DNA from: Bacteroidota bacterium
Lineage (GTDB): Bacteria; Bacteroidota; Bacteroidia; Palsa-965
Assembly (NCBI GenBank): GCA_016194975.1
Contig: JACQAM010000018.1
Span: 1 to 64,000, forward strand
Direction of reading: 5' to 3'
DNA: 64,000 nucleotides
Both the position numbers and the translations under genes were made by a program. Shown in pieces: positions 44,045-53,318 of this stretch. Position 1 is the stretch's first letter, and every line of letters starts with the position of its first letter. The notes under the pieces were generated by a model. That model was not told where the DNA came from and made no database searches. It was given only the letters and a program-made list of their open reading frames with translations.

Positions 44045-44968
44045 ATGGCTCTCGATCACCAGGAACTCCAGCAGTTCTCGCATCTCGAACTTCTCGCACG
44101 GCAGGTGGTGGAAGGATTTATCACGGGCCTTCACAAAAGTCCATTTCACGGATTCTCCGTTGAATTTGCAGAACATCGTTTGTACAACAGCGGCGAGCCC
44201 ACAAAACATATTGATTGGAAATTATATGGCCGCACGGATAAAATGTTCGTGAAGCGTTATGAAGAAGAAACAAATCTCCGTTGCCAGGTGGTGATTGACA
44301 ATTCTTCTTCCATGCATTTTCCTGAAAAAGGAAAAGACGAAATTGAAAATAAAATTACTTTCTCTGTAAAATGTGCTGCGGCCCTAACTGAATTACTCAA
44401 GATGCAGCGCGATGCCGTTGGCCTTTCCGTTTTTTCAGAGTTTGTGGAGTTGCACACGCCCGCGCGGAGCAATACGGTTCACAACAAGATGCTTTATCAT
44501 GAACTGGGAAAACTACTGGATGTAAGGACAGATTTCTCCAATAAAAAAACCTTCGCGGTACAGGCATTGCACGAGATCGCAGAAAGCATTCACAAAAGAT
44601 CACTCGTTATTATTTTCAGCGATATGTTCGATTCGGGAACGAACAATGATGAACTTTTTTCAGCGTTGCAGCATTTGCGTCACAACCGGCATGAGGTCAT
44701 TCTCTTTCACGTTACCGATAAAAAGCACGAACTCGATTTTGATTATGAGAACAGGCCTTACACATTTGTGGATATTGAAACGGGTGAAGAACTGAAAGTG
44801 CAGCCGAATGAAGTGAAAGATCATTACCTGAAAGCGATCACCGATTACAAAATGGAACTCAAACTCCGTTGCGGGCAATACCGCATTGATCTCGTGGAAG
44901 CAGATGTGAACGAAGGATTCAAACAGGTGCTGCTGCCCTACCTGCTCAAGCGCACGCGCCTGCTGTGA
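44045..44968 (+). CDS. DUF58 domain protein (MoxR-associated, vWA-like)
   Basis: 307 residues. N-terminal LELLARQVVEGFITGLHKSPFHG, then the DUF58 core EFAEHRLYNSGEPTKHIDWKLYGRTDKMFVKRYEEET and the vWA-like VVIDNSSSMHF (MIDAS D-x-S-x-S). In many bacteria it works with a MoxR AAA ATPase and further vWA proteins of the aerotolerance (Bat) operon. No such partner is next to it here. Cytoplasmic. Role not determined. Confidence 0.92.
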   Translation: MALDHQELQQFSHLELLARQVVEGFITGLHKSPFHGFSVEFAEHRLYNSGEPTKHIDWKLYGRTDKMFVKRYEEETNLRCQVVIDNSSSMHFPEKGKDEIENKITFSVKCAAALTELLKMQRDAVGLSVFSEFVELHTPARSNTVHNKMLYHELGKLLDVRTDFSNKKTFAVQALHEIAESIHKRSLVIIFSDMFDSGTNNDELFSALQHLRHNRHEVILFHVTDKKHELDFDYENRPYTFVDIETGEELKVQPNEVKDHYLKAITDYKMELKLRCGQYRIDLVEADVNEGFKQVLLPYLLKRTRLL

Positions 44969-45075
44969 ACGGAAATGCGCTGTACATTTCAGCCGGAATA
45001 ATCTATTGATATTTATTTATGAATTACAACACCAATAATATTTTTTTGACGCCATTTCTGCGTTTTGTAAACTCA

Positions 45076-45083
45076 TAACTTTG
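45076..45083 (+). promoter_or_regulatory. -7 promoter box TAACTTTG for kup
   Basis: Perfect TAnnTTTG match ending 20 bases before the kup ATG at 45104. Confidence 0.65.
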
Positions 45084-45103
45084 CTCCGGCTTTCACAAAG
45101 GTC

Positions 45104-47104
45104 ATGTCAAAAGACGACCATCTTAACCTTCACAAAAAAGTAACTTTCGCCGGGCTCCTTGTTACTCTTGGAATCATTTACGGCGACATTGGAACTTCCC
45201 CGCTTTACGTTCTGCAAACCATAGTCGGCACTGACAATAAAATTGACGGTGAAATTATTTTCGGCGCGTTATCCTGCATCGTCTGGACACTTACTTTACA
45301 GACCACAATAAAATATGTACTGCTTACTTTACGTGCAGATAACAACGGTGAAGGTGGAATTTTTGCGCTGTATGCACTGGTGCGGCGCACAAAAAGAAAA
45401 TGGCTTTTACTTCCTGCGATCATTGGCGGTTCCATGCTGCTTGCCGATGGAATAATTACTCCGCCAATTTCTGTAACAGCCGCGGTGGAAGGTGTGAGCG
45501 GCGTGAGTAAAAATTTTCCGATCGCATCGGTAACCATCGGTATTCTCGCTGCACTTTTCATCATCCAGCAATTCGGAACAAAATTCGTCGGCAAATTTTT
45601 CGGGCCGATGATGTTCGTTTGGTTTTCCATGCTTGCCGTTCTCGGAATTTCACAGATCAAAAATGACTATACCATTCTCAATGCACTCAATCCTTATTAT
45701 GCCATTCATTTACTTCTTACGCATAAAGGAATGGCGCTTGGAATTCTCGGTGCAGTTTTCCTTTGTACAACGGGAGCAGAAGCGCTGTATTCCGATCTCG
45801 GCCATTGTGGAAGAAAAAATATCCGCATTACCTGGACGTGTGTAAAAATTTGTCTTGTGCTGAATTATTTCGGACAAGGCGCATGGCTCATCAGTCATGA
45901 AGGGCACAAGCTGAGTGAATTTGCTGATCGTGCAAATAATCCTTTTTACACGATCATGCCTGATTGGTTTTACGGAGCGGGAATCGTGATTGCAACTGCA
46001 GCAGCTATCATCGCAAGCCAGGCGTTGATCACCGGCTCATTCACACTCATCAACGAAGCGATACGATTGAATTTCTGGCCGAAGGTGCGCATTAAATATC
46101 CAACCAATCTGAAAGGGCAACTTTACATTCCATCTGTAAACTGGTTATTGCTCATCGGTTGTATTGGTATCGTAATCTTTTTTCATCAGTGGCCCGCTTC
46201 TTATCCCGGTGAACCCGATTCGTCAAAAATGGGAGCTGCTTACGGCCTCGCGATCATTGTCACGATGTTAATGACCACCATCCTGCTCAGTTATTATTTG
46301 CTGATGAAACGTACGAAAGTTTGGCTCGTTGTATTGGTACTCATCGTTTACCTGCCCATTGAATTACTTTTTCTTCGTGCGAATCTCGAAAAATTCCGGC
46401 ATGGCGGTTTCATTACCGTGATGGTAGGAATTCTGCTCATCGCACTAATGTGGATATGGTATGATGCAAGGAAGATCCGTAACCGGTATGTTGAATTTGT
46501 AAAACTGGATGAATATCTGCCGATGGTTGCGGAACTCGGACAGGATACTTCTATTCCCAAGTACGCAACACATCTTGTTTATCTCACGAGCGCCGACATC
46601 AAAGACGAGATCGAATCGAAAATAATTTATTCCATTCTGCAGAAACGTCCGAAACGAGCGGACGTGTACTGGTTCGTGCACGTGCATGGCACGGACAGCC
46701 CGTACACGATGGAGTACAAAGTGAATGAACTCGTGGCTAAAGAAGTTTTTCGGATTGATTTTTTCCTCGGCTTCCGCGTTCCCACAAAAATAAATCTGCT
46801 GTTCCGGAAAGTGGTGCAGGAAATGGTAACGAATCACGAAGTGGATATTACGTCGCGTTACGAATCGCTGAATAAAGCGAATGTCATTGGCGATTTCCGT
46901 TTTGTGGTGCTTGAAAAATATCTTTCTGCCGATAATGAACTCCCGGTTTACGAAAAAATTATTCTCGATATTTATTATTTCATGAAACCGATCACGCTCT
47001 CCGAAGAAAGTGCTTTCGGTTTGGATACGAGTTCCGTCACCGTTGAAAAAGTTCCGATCGTTATTGCACCCGGAAAAGAATTCAACATGAGAAGAATTTC
47101 CTGA
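45104..47104 (+). CDS. kup: KUP-family potassium uptake protein
   Basis: 666 residues. Twelve membrane segments, beginning with the family motif GIIYGDIGTSPLYVL, then GEGGIFALYAL, GSMLLADGIITPPISV, and TTGAEALYSDLGHCG. The hydrophilic C-terminal domain (about 460-666) is cytoplasmic, as in Trk/Kup proteins. It takes up K+ with H+ at the inner membrane. It has its own -7 box. Confidence 0.97.
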   Translation: MSKDDHLNLHKKVTFAGLLVTLGIIYGDIGTSPLYVLQTIVGTDNKIDGEIIFGALSCIVWTLTLQTTIKYVLLTLRADNNGEGGIFALYALVRRTKRKWLLLPAIIGGSMLLADGIITPPISVTAAVEGVSGVSKNFPIASVTIGILAALFIIQQFGTKFVGKFFGPMMFVWFSMLAVLGISQIKNDYTILNALNPYYAIHLLLTHKGMALGILGAVFLCTTGAEALYSDLGHCGRKNIRITWTCVKICLVLNYFGQGAWLISHEGHKLSEFADRANNPFYTIMPDWFYGAGIVIATAAAIIASQALITGSFTLINEAIRLNFWPKVRIKYPTNLKGQLYIPSVNWLLLIGCIGIVIFFHQWPASYPGEPDSSKMGAAYGLAIIVTMLMTTILLSYYLLMKRTKVWLVVLVLIVYLPIELLFLRANLEKFRHGGFITVMVGILLIALMWIWYDARKIRNRYVEFVKLDEYLPMVAELGQDTSIPKYATHLVYLTSADIKDEIESKIIYSILQKRPKRADVYWFVHVHGTDSPYTMEYKVNELVAKEVFRIDFFLGFRVPTKINLLFRKVVQEMVTNHEVDITSRYESLNKANVIGDFRFVVLEKYLSADNELPVYEKIILDIYYFMKPITLSEESAFGLDTSSVTVEKVPIVIAPGKEFNMRRIS

Positions 47105-47154
47105 AGTAATTTTTTCTTTATTTCTGCCAGTTCTCAAGTCTCCCCTCTCTTTCT

Positions 47155-47162
47155 TATCTTCG
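47155..47162 (+). promoter_or_regulatory. -7-like box TATCTTCG for the sigma-factor operon
   Basis: Differs from TAnnTTTG at one position (C for T). It ends 16 bases before the TTG start at 47179. Confidence 0.4.
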
Positions 47163-47178
47163 CTATTCAATTCTCCGC

Positions 47179-47727
47179 TTGTCTCCGAAAACCAGATTAC
47201 CTTCTGAAGAAATTCTCGTTGCGAAACTGAAAGATCACGACGAAGGCGGATTGCGTTTGCTTTACGATAATTATTCTTCTGCACTTTACGGAGTAATTTT
47301 CAGGATCATTCGGGAAAAGGAAACAGCAGAAGATGTTTTGCAGGAAACTTTTCTCAAGATCTGGAATAATATCGCAAGTTATGATACAACAAAAGCGCGG
47401 CTCTACACCTGGTTGCTGAACATTGCGCGGAATTCTGCCATTGACAAAATCCGTTCGAAAAATTTTCGCAAGAATGAACAAGTCCGCAGCATAGAAGATT
47501 ACGTATATACCGTTGACCGGCAACATAACCAGGTAACGGGTACCGATCATATCGGTTTAAAAAAACTTGTGGATGGACTGAAGCCGGAACAACGACAACT
47601 GATCGAACTTTTATATTTCGGCGGCTATACACAAAGCGAAGTTTCAGATGAACTCGGAATTCCCCTCGGCACAATTAAAACACGCGTTAAAGCAGCGATG
47701 ACCCGTTTGCGCGAACTCATGAAATGA
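47179..47727 (+). CDS. ECF (extracytoplasmic function) RNA polymerase sigma factor
   Basis: 182 residues from a TTG; no ATG is available in frame nearby. Sigma-2 region: YDNYSSALYGVIFRIIREKETAEDVLQETFLKIWNNI and TWLLNIARNSAIDKIRSK. Sigma-4 region: LKPEQRQLIELLYFGGYTQSEVSDELGIPLGTIKTRVKAAMTRLREL. It overlaps the anti-sigma gene by four bases (ATGA at 47724-47727), which couples the two. It may control the lipoprotein/adhesin genes downstream. Confidence 0.95.
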   Translation: MSPKTRLPSEEILVAKLKDHDEGGLRLLYDNYSSALYGVIFRIIREKETAEDVLQETFLKIWNNIASYDTTKARLYTWLLNIARNSAIDKIRSKNFRKNEQVRSIEDYVYTVDRQHNQVTGTDHIGLKKLVDGLKPEQRQLIELLYFGGYTQSEVSDELGIPLGTIKTRVKAAMTRLRELMK

Positions 47728-48563
47728 ACCCGCAGGAATACATATCGACCGGAATTCTCGAGCTGTATGTGCTCGGGGCTGCATCGCACGATGAGATTCG
47801 TGAAGTGGAAAAAATGGCGGCGCTTCATACGGAGATTCGTTACGAGATAGAACGTTTGCAGATCGCGATGGAAAAATATGCGGAGGAACACCGGATCATT
47901 CCCGATAAAAAAAATAAATTGAAAATTCTGAGCATTGTTTCCGGCGAAAAAGTTCAAAAAAAATCTGATGATGAAATTGTCTCAGGAAAAACTCCATTTA
48001 CATTTTCATGGAAACCATTTGCTGTTGCAGCATCACTTCTTCTTATCATCAGCATCAGCGTGAATTTTTTCCAATGGCATAATCTCAATGCTACGAAAGA
48101 AAATGATGATGCCGTTCTTGCTGCATCCAACCACATCACCGACACGGCGCTGGATGGAATGACGGGAAGAACTGCCATCGTCCGCAGAAAAATGGACAGT
48201 GTGCGGCGTGTTCTGAATTTTTTGCGCGACCCGATGACGCAGAATGTTGCACTGGAAAGTAAAATTCCGGGACATCCGATGAAAGCAGTCGTGCACTGGA
48301 ATATGAAATCAATGGAAGTGGCTGTTGATCCGATGACTTTACCAATGACCTCTCCTGATCAGAAATATGTTTTGTGGGCTTTTGTCAATGGAAATCCTAT
48401 AAATGAAGGAAGTTTTTCTGTTAATAATAATTCCGGAATTCAAATGATGAAAACGGTGCAACAGACAGAATCATTTGCAGTTTCATTGGAGAAATCAGGT
48501 GACGTTATTGCCCCGCTGGGGCCTGTTTATGTAATGGGCGATCCTGCCCGTTCGCAACCCTGA
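47724..48563 (+). CDS. Anti-sigma factor, RskA-like, membrane-anchored
   Basis: 279 residues. An N-terminal cytoplasmic part (YISTGILELYVLGAASHDEIREVEKMAALHTEIRYEI; the ELYVLG..S..E motif of the anti-sigma domain) is followed by one membrane segment (PFAVAASLLLIISISVNFF, about 90-110). The extracytoplasmic anti-sigma-K domain (AVHWNMKSMEVAVDPMTLPM; YVLWAFVNGNPI) comes last. It would hold the ECF sigma factor at the membrane. Translationally coupled to it. Confidence 0.92.
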   Translation: MNPQEYISTGILELYVLGAASHDEIREVEKMAALHTEIRYEIERLQIAMEKYAEEHRIIPDKKNKLKILSIVSGEKVQKKSDDEIVSGKTPFTFSWKPFAVAASLLLIISISVNFFQWHNLNATKENDDAVLAASNHITDTALDGMTGRTAIVRRKMDSVRRVLNFLRDPMTQNVALESKIPGHPMKAVVHWNMKSMEVAVDPMTLPMTSPDQKYVLWAFVNGNPINEGSFSVNNNSGIQMMKTVQQTESFAVSLEKSGDVIAPLGPVYVMGDPARSQP

Positions 48564-48585
48564 TTTTTTTACGATCTTTGGAAAC

Positions 48586-49602
48586 GTGAAAAAAATCTCA
48601 TATTACATTTTTCGTTTCATTTTTATTCCTGCATTCATCCTCGTGGTTTACGGTGGCTGCAAGAACACGCTCGACATTAATGCCGATTACAAAGATGTGC
48701 TTGTATGTTACGGGCTGCTGGATCCACACGATTCTGTTCAATATGTGCGTATCGATAAAGTTTTTCTTGGCGAAGGCAATGCGCTGGTGATGGCTCAGAA
48801 TAATGATACGATCAGTTTTGCTCCGGGGCGGCTGGATGTGAAAGTGGAACGCTGGTACAATGGAAATTTCATGACTTCTTACCAGTTGTATTCTGACACA
48901 ACCTTACCCAGGGACAGTGGATTGTTTGTCCATCCTTACCAGGTTTTATACCGCGGAACTTTCCCGGTGCTGAAAGACGGAAGCGAATACAAGATCGTGG
49001 TGAAAGATCTCGTGAAAGGAACTACGGCAACTTCCATTACAAAAATCCCCGGCGATGTAACCATCACTGATCCCGTCAGCAATTTCATGCCGCTGAATTT
49101 GTGGGATACCACCAACATTGTTATGCGATTCAAAACCGGCGTGAACGGATATCGTTACCGGATGATCCTGCGTTTTCATTACACCGAACAATTTGTTTTC
49201 GATACCACCCAGACTTCTCAGAAATATGTGGATTGGTATTTCACCGAACAGGATGCTTCTTCGAATGCGGGAAATCTGCAACTGGAATATGCTTTCGAAC
49301 GCCATACTTTTTTCAATGTGCTGAAAAATCTTATTCATGTTGATCCGATGGTTCACCGCATTACAGGAAAAGTTGATCTCATTTTTGTAGGGGCAACAGA
49401 TGATGTGGCGACTTACATGAACGTGGCAACTGCAAATAGCAATTCGGCAGCCGACCTTCCTCCTTTCTCCAACATTTCCGGCGGGTACGGATTATTCGCA
49501 GCGAGAACAACTACCGCTTCGCTCAATTACTGGCTTGACCAGAACACGGTTCATTATCTATACGTGGATCCTGTGACACAACCGCTCGACTTCATCCGCT
49601 GA
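48586..49602 (+). CDS. DUF4249-like putative lipoprotein A
   Basis: 338 residues from a GTG. A signal with a lipobox-like VYGGC (Cys about 25) and the beginning CKNTLDINADYKDVLVCYGLLDPHD are like DUF4249 outer-membrane lipoproteins. The beta-rich body has QYVRIDKVFLGEGNALVMAQNNDTI and GYGLFAARTT near the end. A close paralogue (YGLLD, YIRIEKAFLG, NGYGVFSSR) lies at 52130-53152, with a T9SS adhesin between. It follows the sigma/anti-sigma pair by 22 bp and may be under its control. It abuts the convergent adhesin gene with no gap. Confidence 0.8.
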   Translation: MKKISYYIFRFIFIPAFILVVYGGCKNTLDINADYKDVLVCYGLLDPHDSVQYVRIDKVFLGEGNALVMAQNNDTISFAPGRLDVKVERWYNGNFMTSYQLYSDTTLPRDSGLFVHPYQVLYRGTFPVLKDGSEYKIVVKDLVKGTTATSITKIPGDVTITDPVSNFMPLNLWDTTNIVMRFKTGVNGYRYRMILRFHYTEQFVFDTTQTSQKYVDWYFTEQDASSNAGNLQLEYAFERHTFFNVLKNLIHVDPMVHRITGKVDLIFVGATDDVATYMNVATANSNSAADLPPFSNISGGYGLFAARTTTASLNYWLDQNTVHYLYVDPVTQPLDFIR

Positions 49603-52017
49603 TCAGTCTTTCACGATCTTACCGCTGAACGATCTTCCATCTGCAGTTTCTATTCTCAGGAAATAAATTCCATTCGCCAGCGAAGAAATGTCGAAACTGA
49701 AATGATCTCCATTCATGATACCGGAATAATTTTCTGCGCTGATCTCCTGTCCTGTCACGTCATAAATTCCGGTGCGTGAAATTTTTTCTGAAATATTTTT
49801 TGTACTGACCGTGAAAATTCCATTGGTAGGGTCAGGAAATAACTGCATGAAAGACGATTGCTCAATTTCATTCACCGATGTAATGTTATTGATATTGATC
49901 ATGGAGAGGTTCGGATGATAACGATAACCGATGTTGGAAAAAGATCCGCCTGCAAATAACCAATCCTGGGTGGCAGCCATCGTTACGGGAAAAGCATCCG
50001 GCATTGGTGTCCACGCTTCGAATGAAGAAGTGAAATTATCATAATCACAAACTCCGGGGTAATAATTTGAAGAACCTACAATGGAAAATGCTCCTGAAAT
50101 AAAAAGATCCCTGTTGTAACGCGCAAAACTTCTTGTGTATTGATCGAACATCGGATTGTCGGCAAGCACAGTTCCGGAAGCCGTGTCGACTGAAGCAAAA
50201 TAAACGCGAGGAATTCCTGCAACCTGACTGAACCATCCGCCAAGAAATAATTTTCCGTTGTAAAGGTCCATATCATAAATTCCATTGTCCGTATTGCAGA
50301 TCCAATTCCAGTCCACAAGCGCTGTTGTTGTGCTCACACGTGCAAAATTATCGCGCATCTGCCCGCCTATCTGCGGAAAAAATCCCGCCACATACAAATG
50401 ATCATTATCGAGAATAAGTTTATTCACCGTTCCTGTACAACCGGGATTCCATGCTGTGGCAAGAGAATTATTTATTGTAACACATGCAATATTATTTCTC
50501 GCCTGTCCGGCAATGGTTGTAAAATTTCCGCCGAGGAATGCAATGGAATCATTCAGCGCAATGCTGCGGATCAATCCATTTGCCCCGGGATTGAATGCAT
50601 TCACATTGCCGGTAGAAAGATCGAATGAAGCAATGCGTGCGCGGTTTTGCGAATTTACAAGGCCGAAATCTCCGGTAATGAAAAGTGAATTTGTATTTGC
50701 AGTGATGTAGTGCACCTGCGCATCAAGCGTGGGCGCCCACAACGTTGGCGTTTGCGTGTAAATATTTATGGAACACAAATTGGAACGCAAAACTCCTCCT
50801 GCTCCTGTAAAATCTCCTCCGCAGAAAATTTTTCCATTCCGTCCCGGCATCATGGCGTTCACCGGAGCATCGAACATTGGATTCCATGCATGAACATTTC
50901 CTGCGCCGGTTGAATCAATGATGGCGGCAAAAAAAACAGTATCAGTTGCCACACGTTTGAATTTTCCTCCTATACAAATTGCATCATTCCACGGCTGAAT
51001 ACAAAAAACTTCATTGTACACGACCGGTGCCCACGGGAGCACGTGCATCGCAAGCGTGAGGCACGCGAGATAAAATCTGTTCTGCCCGTCAGCGATCGTG
51101 AATGCACCGCCAATATAAATTCTGCTGCCAACGAATTTCATGTCATTCACAATTCCATTCAGCCCCGCATTGAAACTTAAATCAAGATTTCCGGAACTGA
51201 GATAAACCACAGCCATTCCCTTCCGCTGTGTGGTAGCGAATGAAGAAAATTCTCCTGCGATGTATGCGTAACCAAAAGTTCCTTCAACCTCTATACATTT
51301 CACCGGGCCATCAACCGTTGTTCGCCATGGAAACGGCCCGCTCAGAATATAAATTCCGGTTTGCGGATCCACTTTCGTAAGATAAGTTGCGGGCTGGCCT
51401 CCCACGTTCAGGAATTTTCCTCCAATAAGCATTAGTCTTGTCACAGTATCCATTCCAAAAGCGTAAATAATATCATCTGTCTGCGGATCGAATGCGAGTA
51501 AAGAATCATTTCCCGGCGTTTGCATGGAATCTGTAACATGAAATGATGCGCCACGTTCGCGGGGAAAGCCCTCAATATTTGTAAAATTTCCGCCCACATA
51601 AAGTGTGTCTTTGAAAACATAAAGCGATGTTACTTCTGCATCGGGATCTGGACGAAAAGTTGCATCGAAATTTCCATTTGCGTCGAGACGGAAAAGATTT
51701 TTCCACGGAACAATTCCAACTTCACTGAAATTTCCTCCCACATAAATTCTTCCCAAACTGTCTTTCGCAATGCAATTTACTTTTCCTCTTACCATCGGGA
51801 ATGGAAGAACCGTAGCAGCAGTCACCGAATCATTTGCAGTGAAATGTCCGCTCACCGGGCTGATCTGTGAAAAATTTCCACCGACATAAAGAATACTATC
51901 GCGCAGGTAAACTGAATTCACCGGGCCATTCGGAATCCACAAAGCGGTATCGGAAACCTGTGCGAACAATGAAATCTTTATGATGAAAAAAAAGAAGAAA
52001 ACCAGAAATCGTTTCAT
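49603..52017 (-). CDS. T9SS-secreted delta-60/DUF5122 beta-propeller protein
   Basis: 804 residues from the ATG at 52017, which gives the signal MKRFLVFFFFFIIKISLFAQ; the upstream start at 52062 would overlap the divergent promoters. About twelve repeats of the type LYVGGNFSQI / YVGGNFTNI / IYIGGAFTIADGQNRFYLACL / LFITGDF / IAFLGGNFTTIAGQARNN are spaced about 50-60 residues. The C-terminus is a type A sorting domain (MQLFPDPTNGIFTVS; GIYDVTGQEI; LANGIYFLRIETADG; GKIVKD). It is exported through the type IX system and attached or released outside. Adhesin role inferred. Confidence 0.93.
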   Translation of the reverse strand: MKRFLVFFFFFIIKISLFAQVSDTALWIPNGPVNSVYLRDSILYVGGNFSQISPVSGHFTANDSVTAATVLPFPMVRGKVNCIAKDSLGRIYVGGNFSEVGIVPWKNLFRLDANGNFDATFRPDPDAEVTSLYVFKDTLYVGGNFTNIEGFPRERGASFHVTDSMQTPGNDSLLAFDPQTDDIIYAFGMDTVTRLMLIGGKFLNVGGQPATYLTKVDPQTGIYILSGPFPWRTTVDGPVKCIEVEGTFGYAYIAGEFSSFATTQRKGMAVVYLSSGNLDLSFNAGLNGIVNDMKFVGSRIYIGGAFTIADGQNRFYLACLTLAMHVLPWAPVVYNEVFCIQPWNDAICIGGKFKRVATDTVFFAAIIDSTGAGNVHAWNPMFDAPVNAMMPGRNGKIFCGGDFTGAGGVLRSNLCSINIYTQTPTLWAPTLDAQVHYITANTNSLFITGDFGLVNSQNRARIASFDLSTGNVNAFNPGANGLIRSIALNDSIAFLGGNFTTIAGQARNNIACVTINNSLATAWNPGCTGTVNKLILDNDHLYVAGFFPQIGGQMRDNFARVSTTTALVDWNWICNTDNGIYDMDLYNGKLFLGGWFSQVAGIPRVYFASVDTASGTVLADNPMFDQYTRSFARYNRDLFISGAFSIVGSSNYYPGVCDYDNFTSSFEAWTPMPDAFPVTMAATQDWLFAGGSFSNIGYRYHPNLSMININNITSVNEIEQSSFMQLFPDPTNGIFTVSTKNISEKISRTGIYDVTGQEISAENYSGIMNGDHFSFDISSLANGIYFLRIETADGRSFSGKIVKD

Positions 52018-52049
52018 AGCTACCATTGGCAATGCTATACACGCCACCT

Positions 52050-52057
52050 CAAAAGTA
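52050..52057 (-). promoter_or_regulatory. -7 promoter box TACTTTTG for the T9SS delta-60 gene
   Basis: Plus-strand CAAAAGTA reads TACTTTTG on the minus strand, 33 bases upstream of the ATG at 52017. It confirms that the start at 52062 is not used. Confidence 0.65.
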
Positions 52058-52085
52058 ACCAATCAGAATGAAGGACAAAACTTCG

Positions 52086-52093
52086 TATGTTTG
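52086..52093 (+). promoter_or_regulatory. -7 promoter box TATGTTTG for lipoprotein B
   Basis: Perfect TAnnTTTG match ending 36 bases before the ATG at 52130. It forms a divergent promoter pair with 52050-52057. Confidence 0.65.
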
Positions 52094-52129
52094 CAGCCAC
52101 AATTCCAGCTTGTTTTCATTACCGCATTC

Positions 52130-53152
52130 ATGAAAAAAATTCTTCTTTTTCTTTCGCTCGCCCTTGTTTTCTGGACGTGTAAAAATGAACTCGATATTCT
52201 CGACAAATGGAAAGAAACCACCATCGTTTACGGACTTCTTGACCAGACGCAGCCCAAACAATACATCCGTATAGAAAAAGCATTTCTCGGCCCCGACAAT
52301 GCGCTTGCAATGGCGCAGCAATACGACAGTATCAATTATGCGCATCAACTTTCTGTCTGGCTACAGGAACTCGATGCGAATGGCTCCATGATCACTGCTT
52401 ATGCGCTGGCGCCTGATACGTTGACCACAAAAGATTCAGGAATGTTCAATTTTCCCGAACAGGTAATTTATTCCATGAATACTCCGTTGATGGATCCGAG
52501 CCACAAATACAAAATTGTCATTGATAATAATCAAACCGGCAACCATGTGGAATCAACGACGCACCTCGTCGAGGATTTCAACGTTACACGGCCGAGTACG
52601 ACCACTATTGGTTTGGTACAAATAAACACCACAACGAAATTCACAGTAGAATGGCAGGGATCTGCGTCAGCAAGAATTTACCAGGTGGGAATGAAATTTC
52701 ATTATTACGAGATTGATGTAAATGGCGATACTACTTTTGTTACCACTCCTGAATGGGTGATCGGTTCTGTAGTTACCGACGGTGAGAACGCAACTACACT
52801 TCACACGGTAGAATTTGCACCGAATGATTTTTATCGTTTCATCCGCAGCGTGGTTCCTGATAATCCACTCATCGTAAAAAGAAAAGACAACGGTATCGAT
52901 TTCACTGTGTATGGTGGCGGAGAAGAATTGTACACTTACATGCAGGTGAATGCGCCTTCTTCTTCCATTGTACAGGAAAAACCTTATTACACGAATATTG
53001 AAAACGGGTACGGCGTTTTCTCTTCGAGAATTTCCAAATCAAAAAGCGGTCTTTCCATCACACCGCAAACAGAAGATTCACTCGCGCGCGGACAATTCAC
53101 CTGCCCTCTGAAATTCGAAGACAGAAATGGTGCAGTGCCAGGTTGTCAGTGA
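52130..53152 (+). CDS. DUF4249-like putative lipoprotein B (paralogue of 48586-49602)
   Basis: 340 residues from the ATG at 52130; the longer form from 51980 would overlap the divergent gene and run through its promoter. Signal MKKILLFLSLALVFWTC with a less typical lipobox (F-W-T-C). CKNELDILDKWKETTIVYGLLDQTQ and QYIRIEKAFLGPDNALAMAQQYDSINYAH align closely with lipoprotein A (YGLLD, Q-Y-R-I-K-F-LG, NALxMAQ). The end again has NGYGVFSSRI. It is an outer-membrane or periplasmic beta protein of unknown ligand. Confidence 0.8.
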   Translation: MKKILLFLSLALVFWTCKNELDILDKWKETTIVYGLLDQTQPKQYIRIEKAFLGPDNALAMAQQYDSINYAHQLSVWLQELDANGSMITAYALAPDTLTTKDSGMFNFPEQVIYSMNTPLMDPSHKYKIVIDNNQTGNHVESTTHLVEDFNVTRPSTTTIGLVQINTTTKFTVEWQGSASARIYQVGMKFHYYEIDVNGDTTFVTTPEWVIGSVVTDGENATTLHTVEFAPNDFYRFIRSVVPDNPLIVKRKDNGIDFTVYGGGEELYTYMQVNAPSSSIVQEKPYYTNIENGYGVFSSRISKSKSGLSITPQTEDSLARGQFTCPLKFEDRNGAVPGCQ

Positions 53153-53177
53153 TCAAAAATCTGATTTCTATTCTTAC

Positions 53178-53205
53178 AAGGCAATGGTATTCCCATTGCC
53201 TTTTT
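53178..53205 (+). terminator. Intrinsic terminator after lipoprotein B
   Basis: Stem AAGGCAATGG (53178-53187) with CCATTGCCTT (53193-53202), five-base loop, and T-run. It separates lipoprotein B from dnaK. Confidence 0.85.
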
Positions 53206-53318
53206 GACATTCATACTCCGGTAATTAATGCCGTTTCCTGCCATTAATTCTTCATTCGCCCGCTGGCACAGGAATTGACCATTCATTATTGAAAAAAACA
53301 TTTTTAAAAAAAACTATT

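Noticed and set aside
51980-52129. 50-codon N-terminal extension of lipoprotein B
   Set aside because: It would overlap the divergent adhesin gene and read through both promoter boxes; the ATG at 52130 gives a proper signal peptide.
53155-53318. CIRCE or other heat-shock operator upstream of dnaK
   Set aside because: No TTAGCACTC-N9-GAGTGCTAA-type inverted repeat was found; only the terminator of the previous gene is clear.
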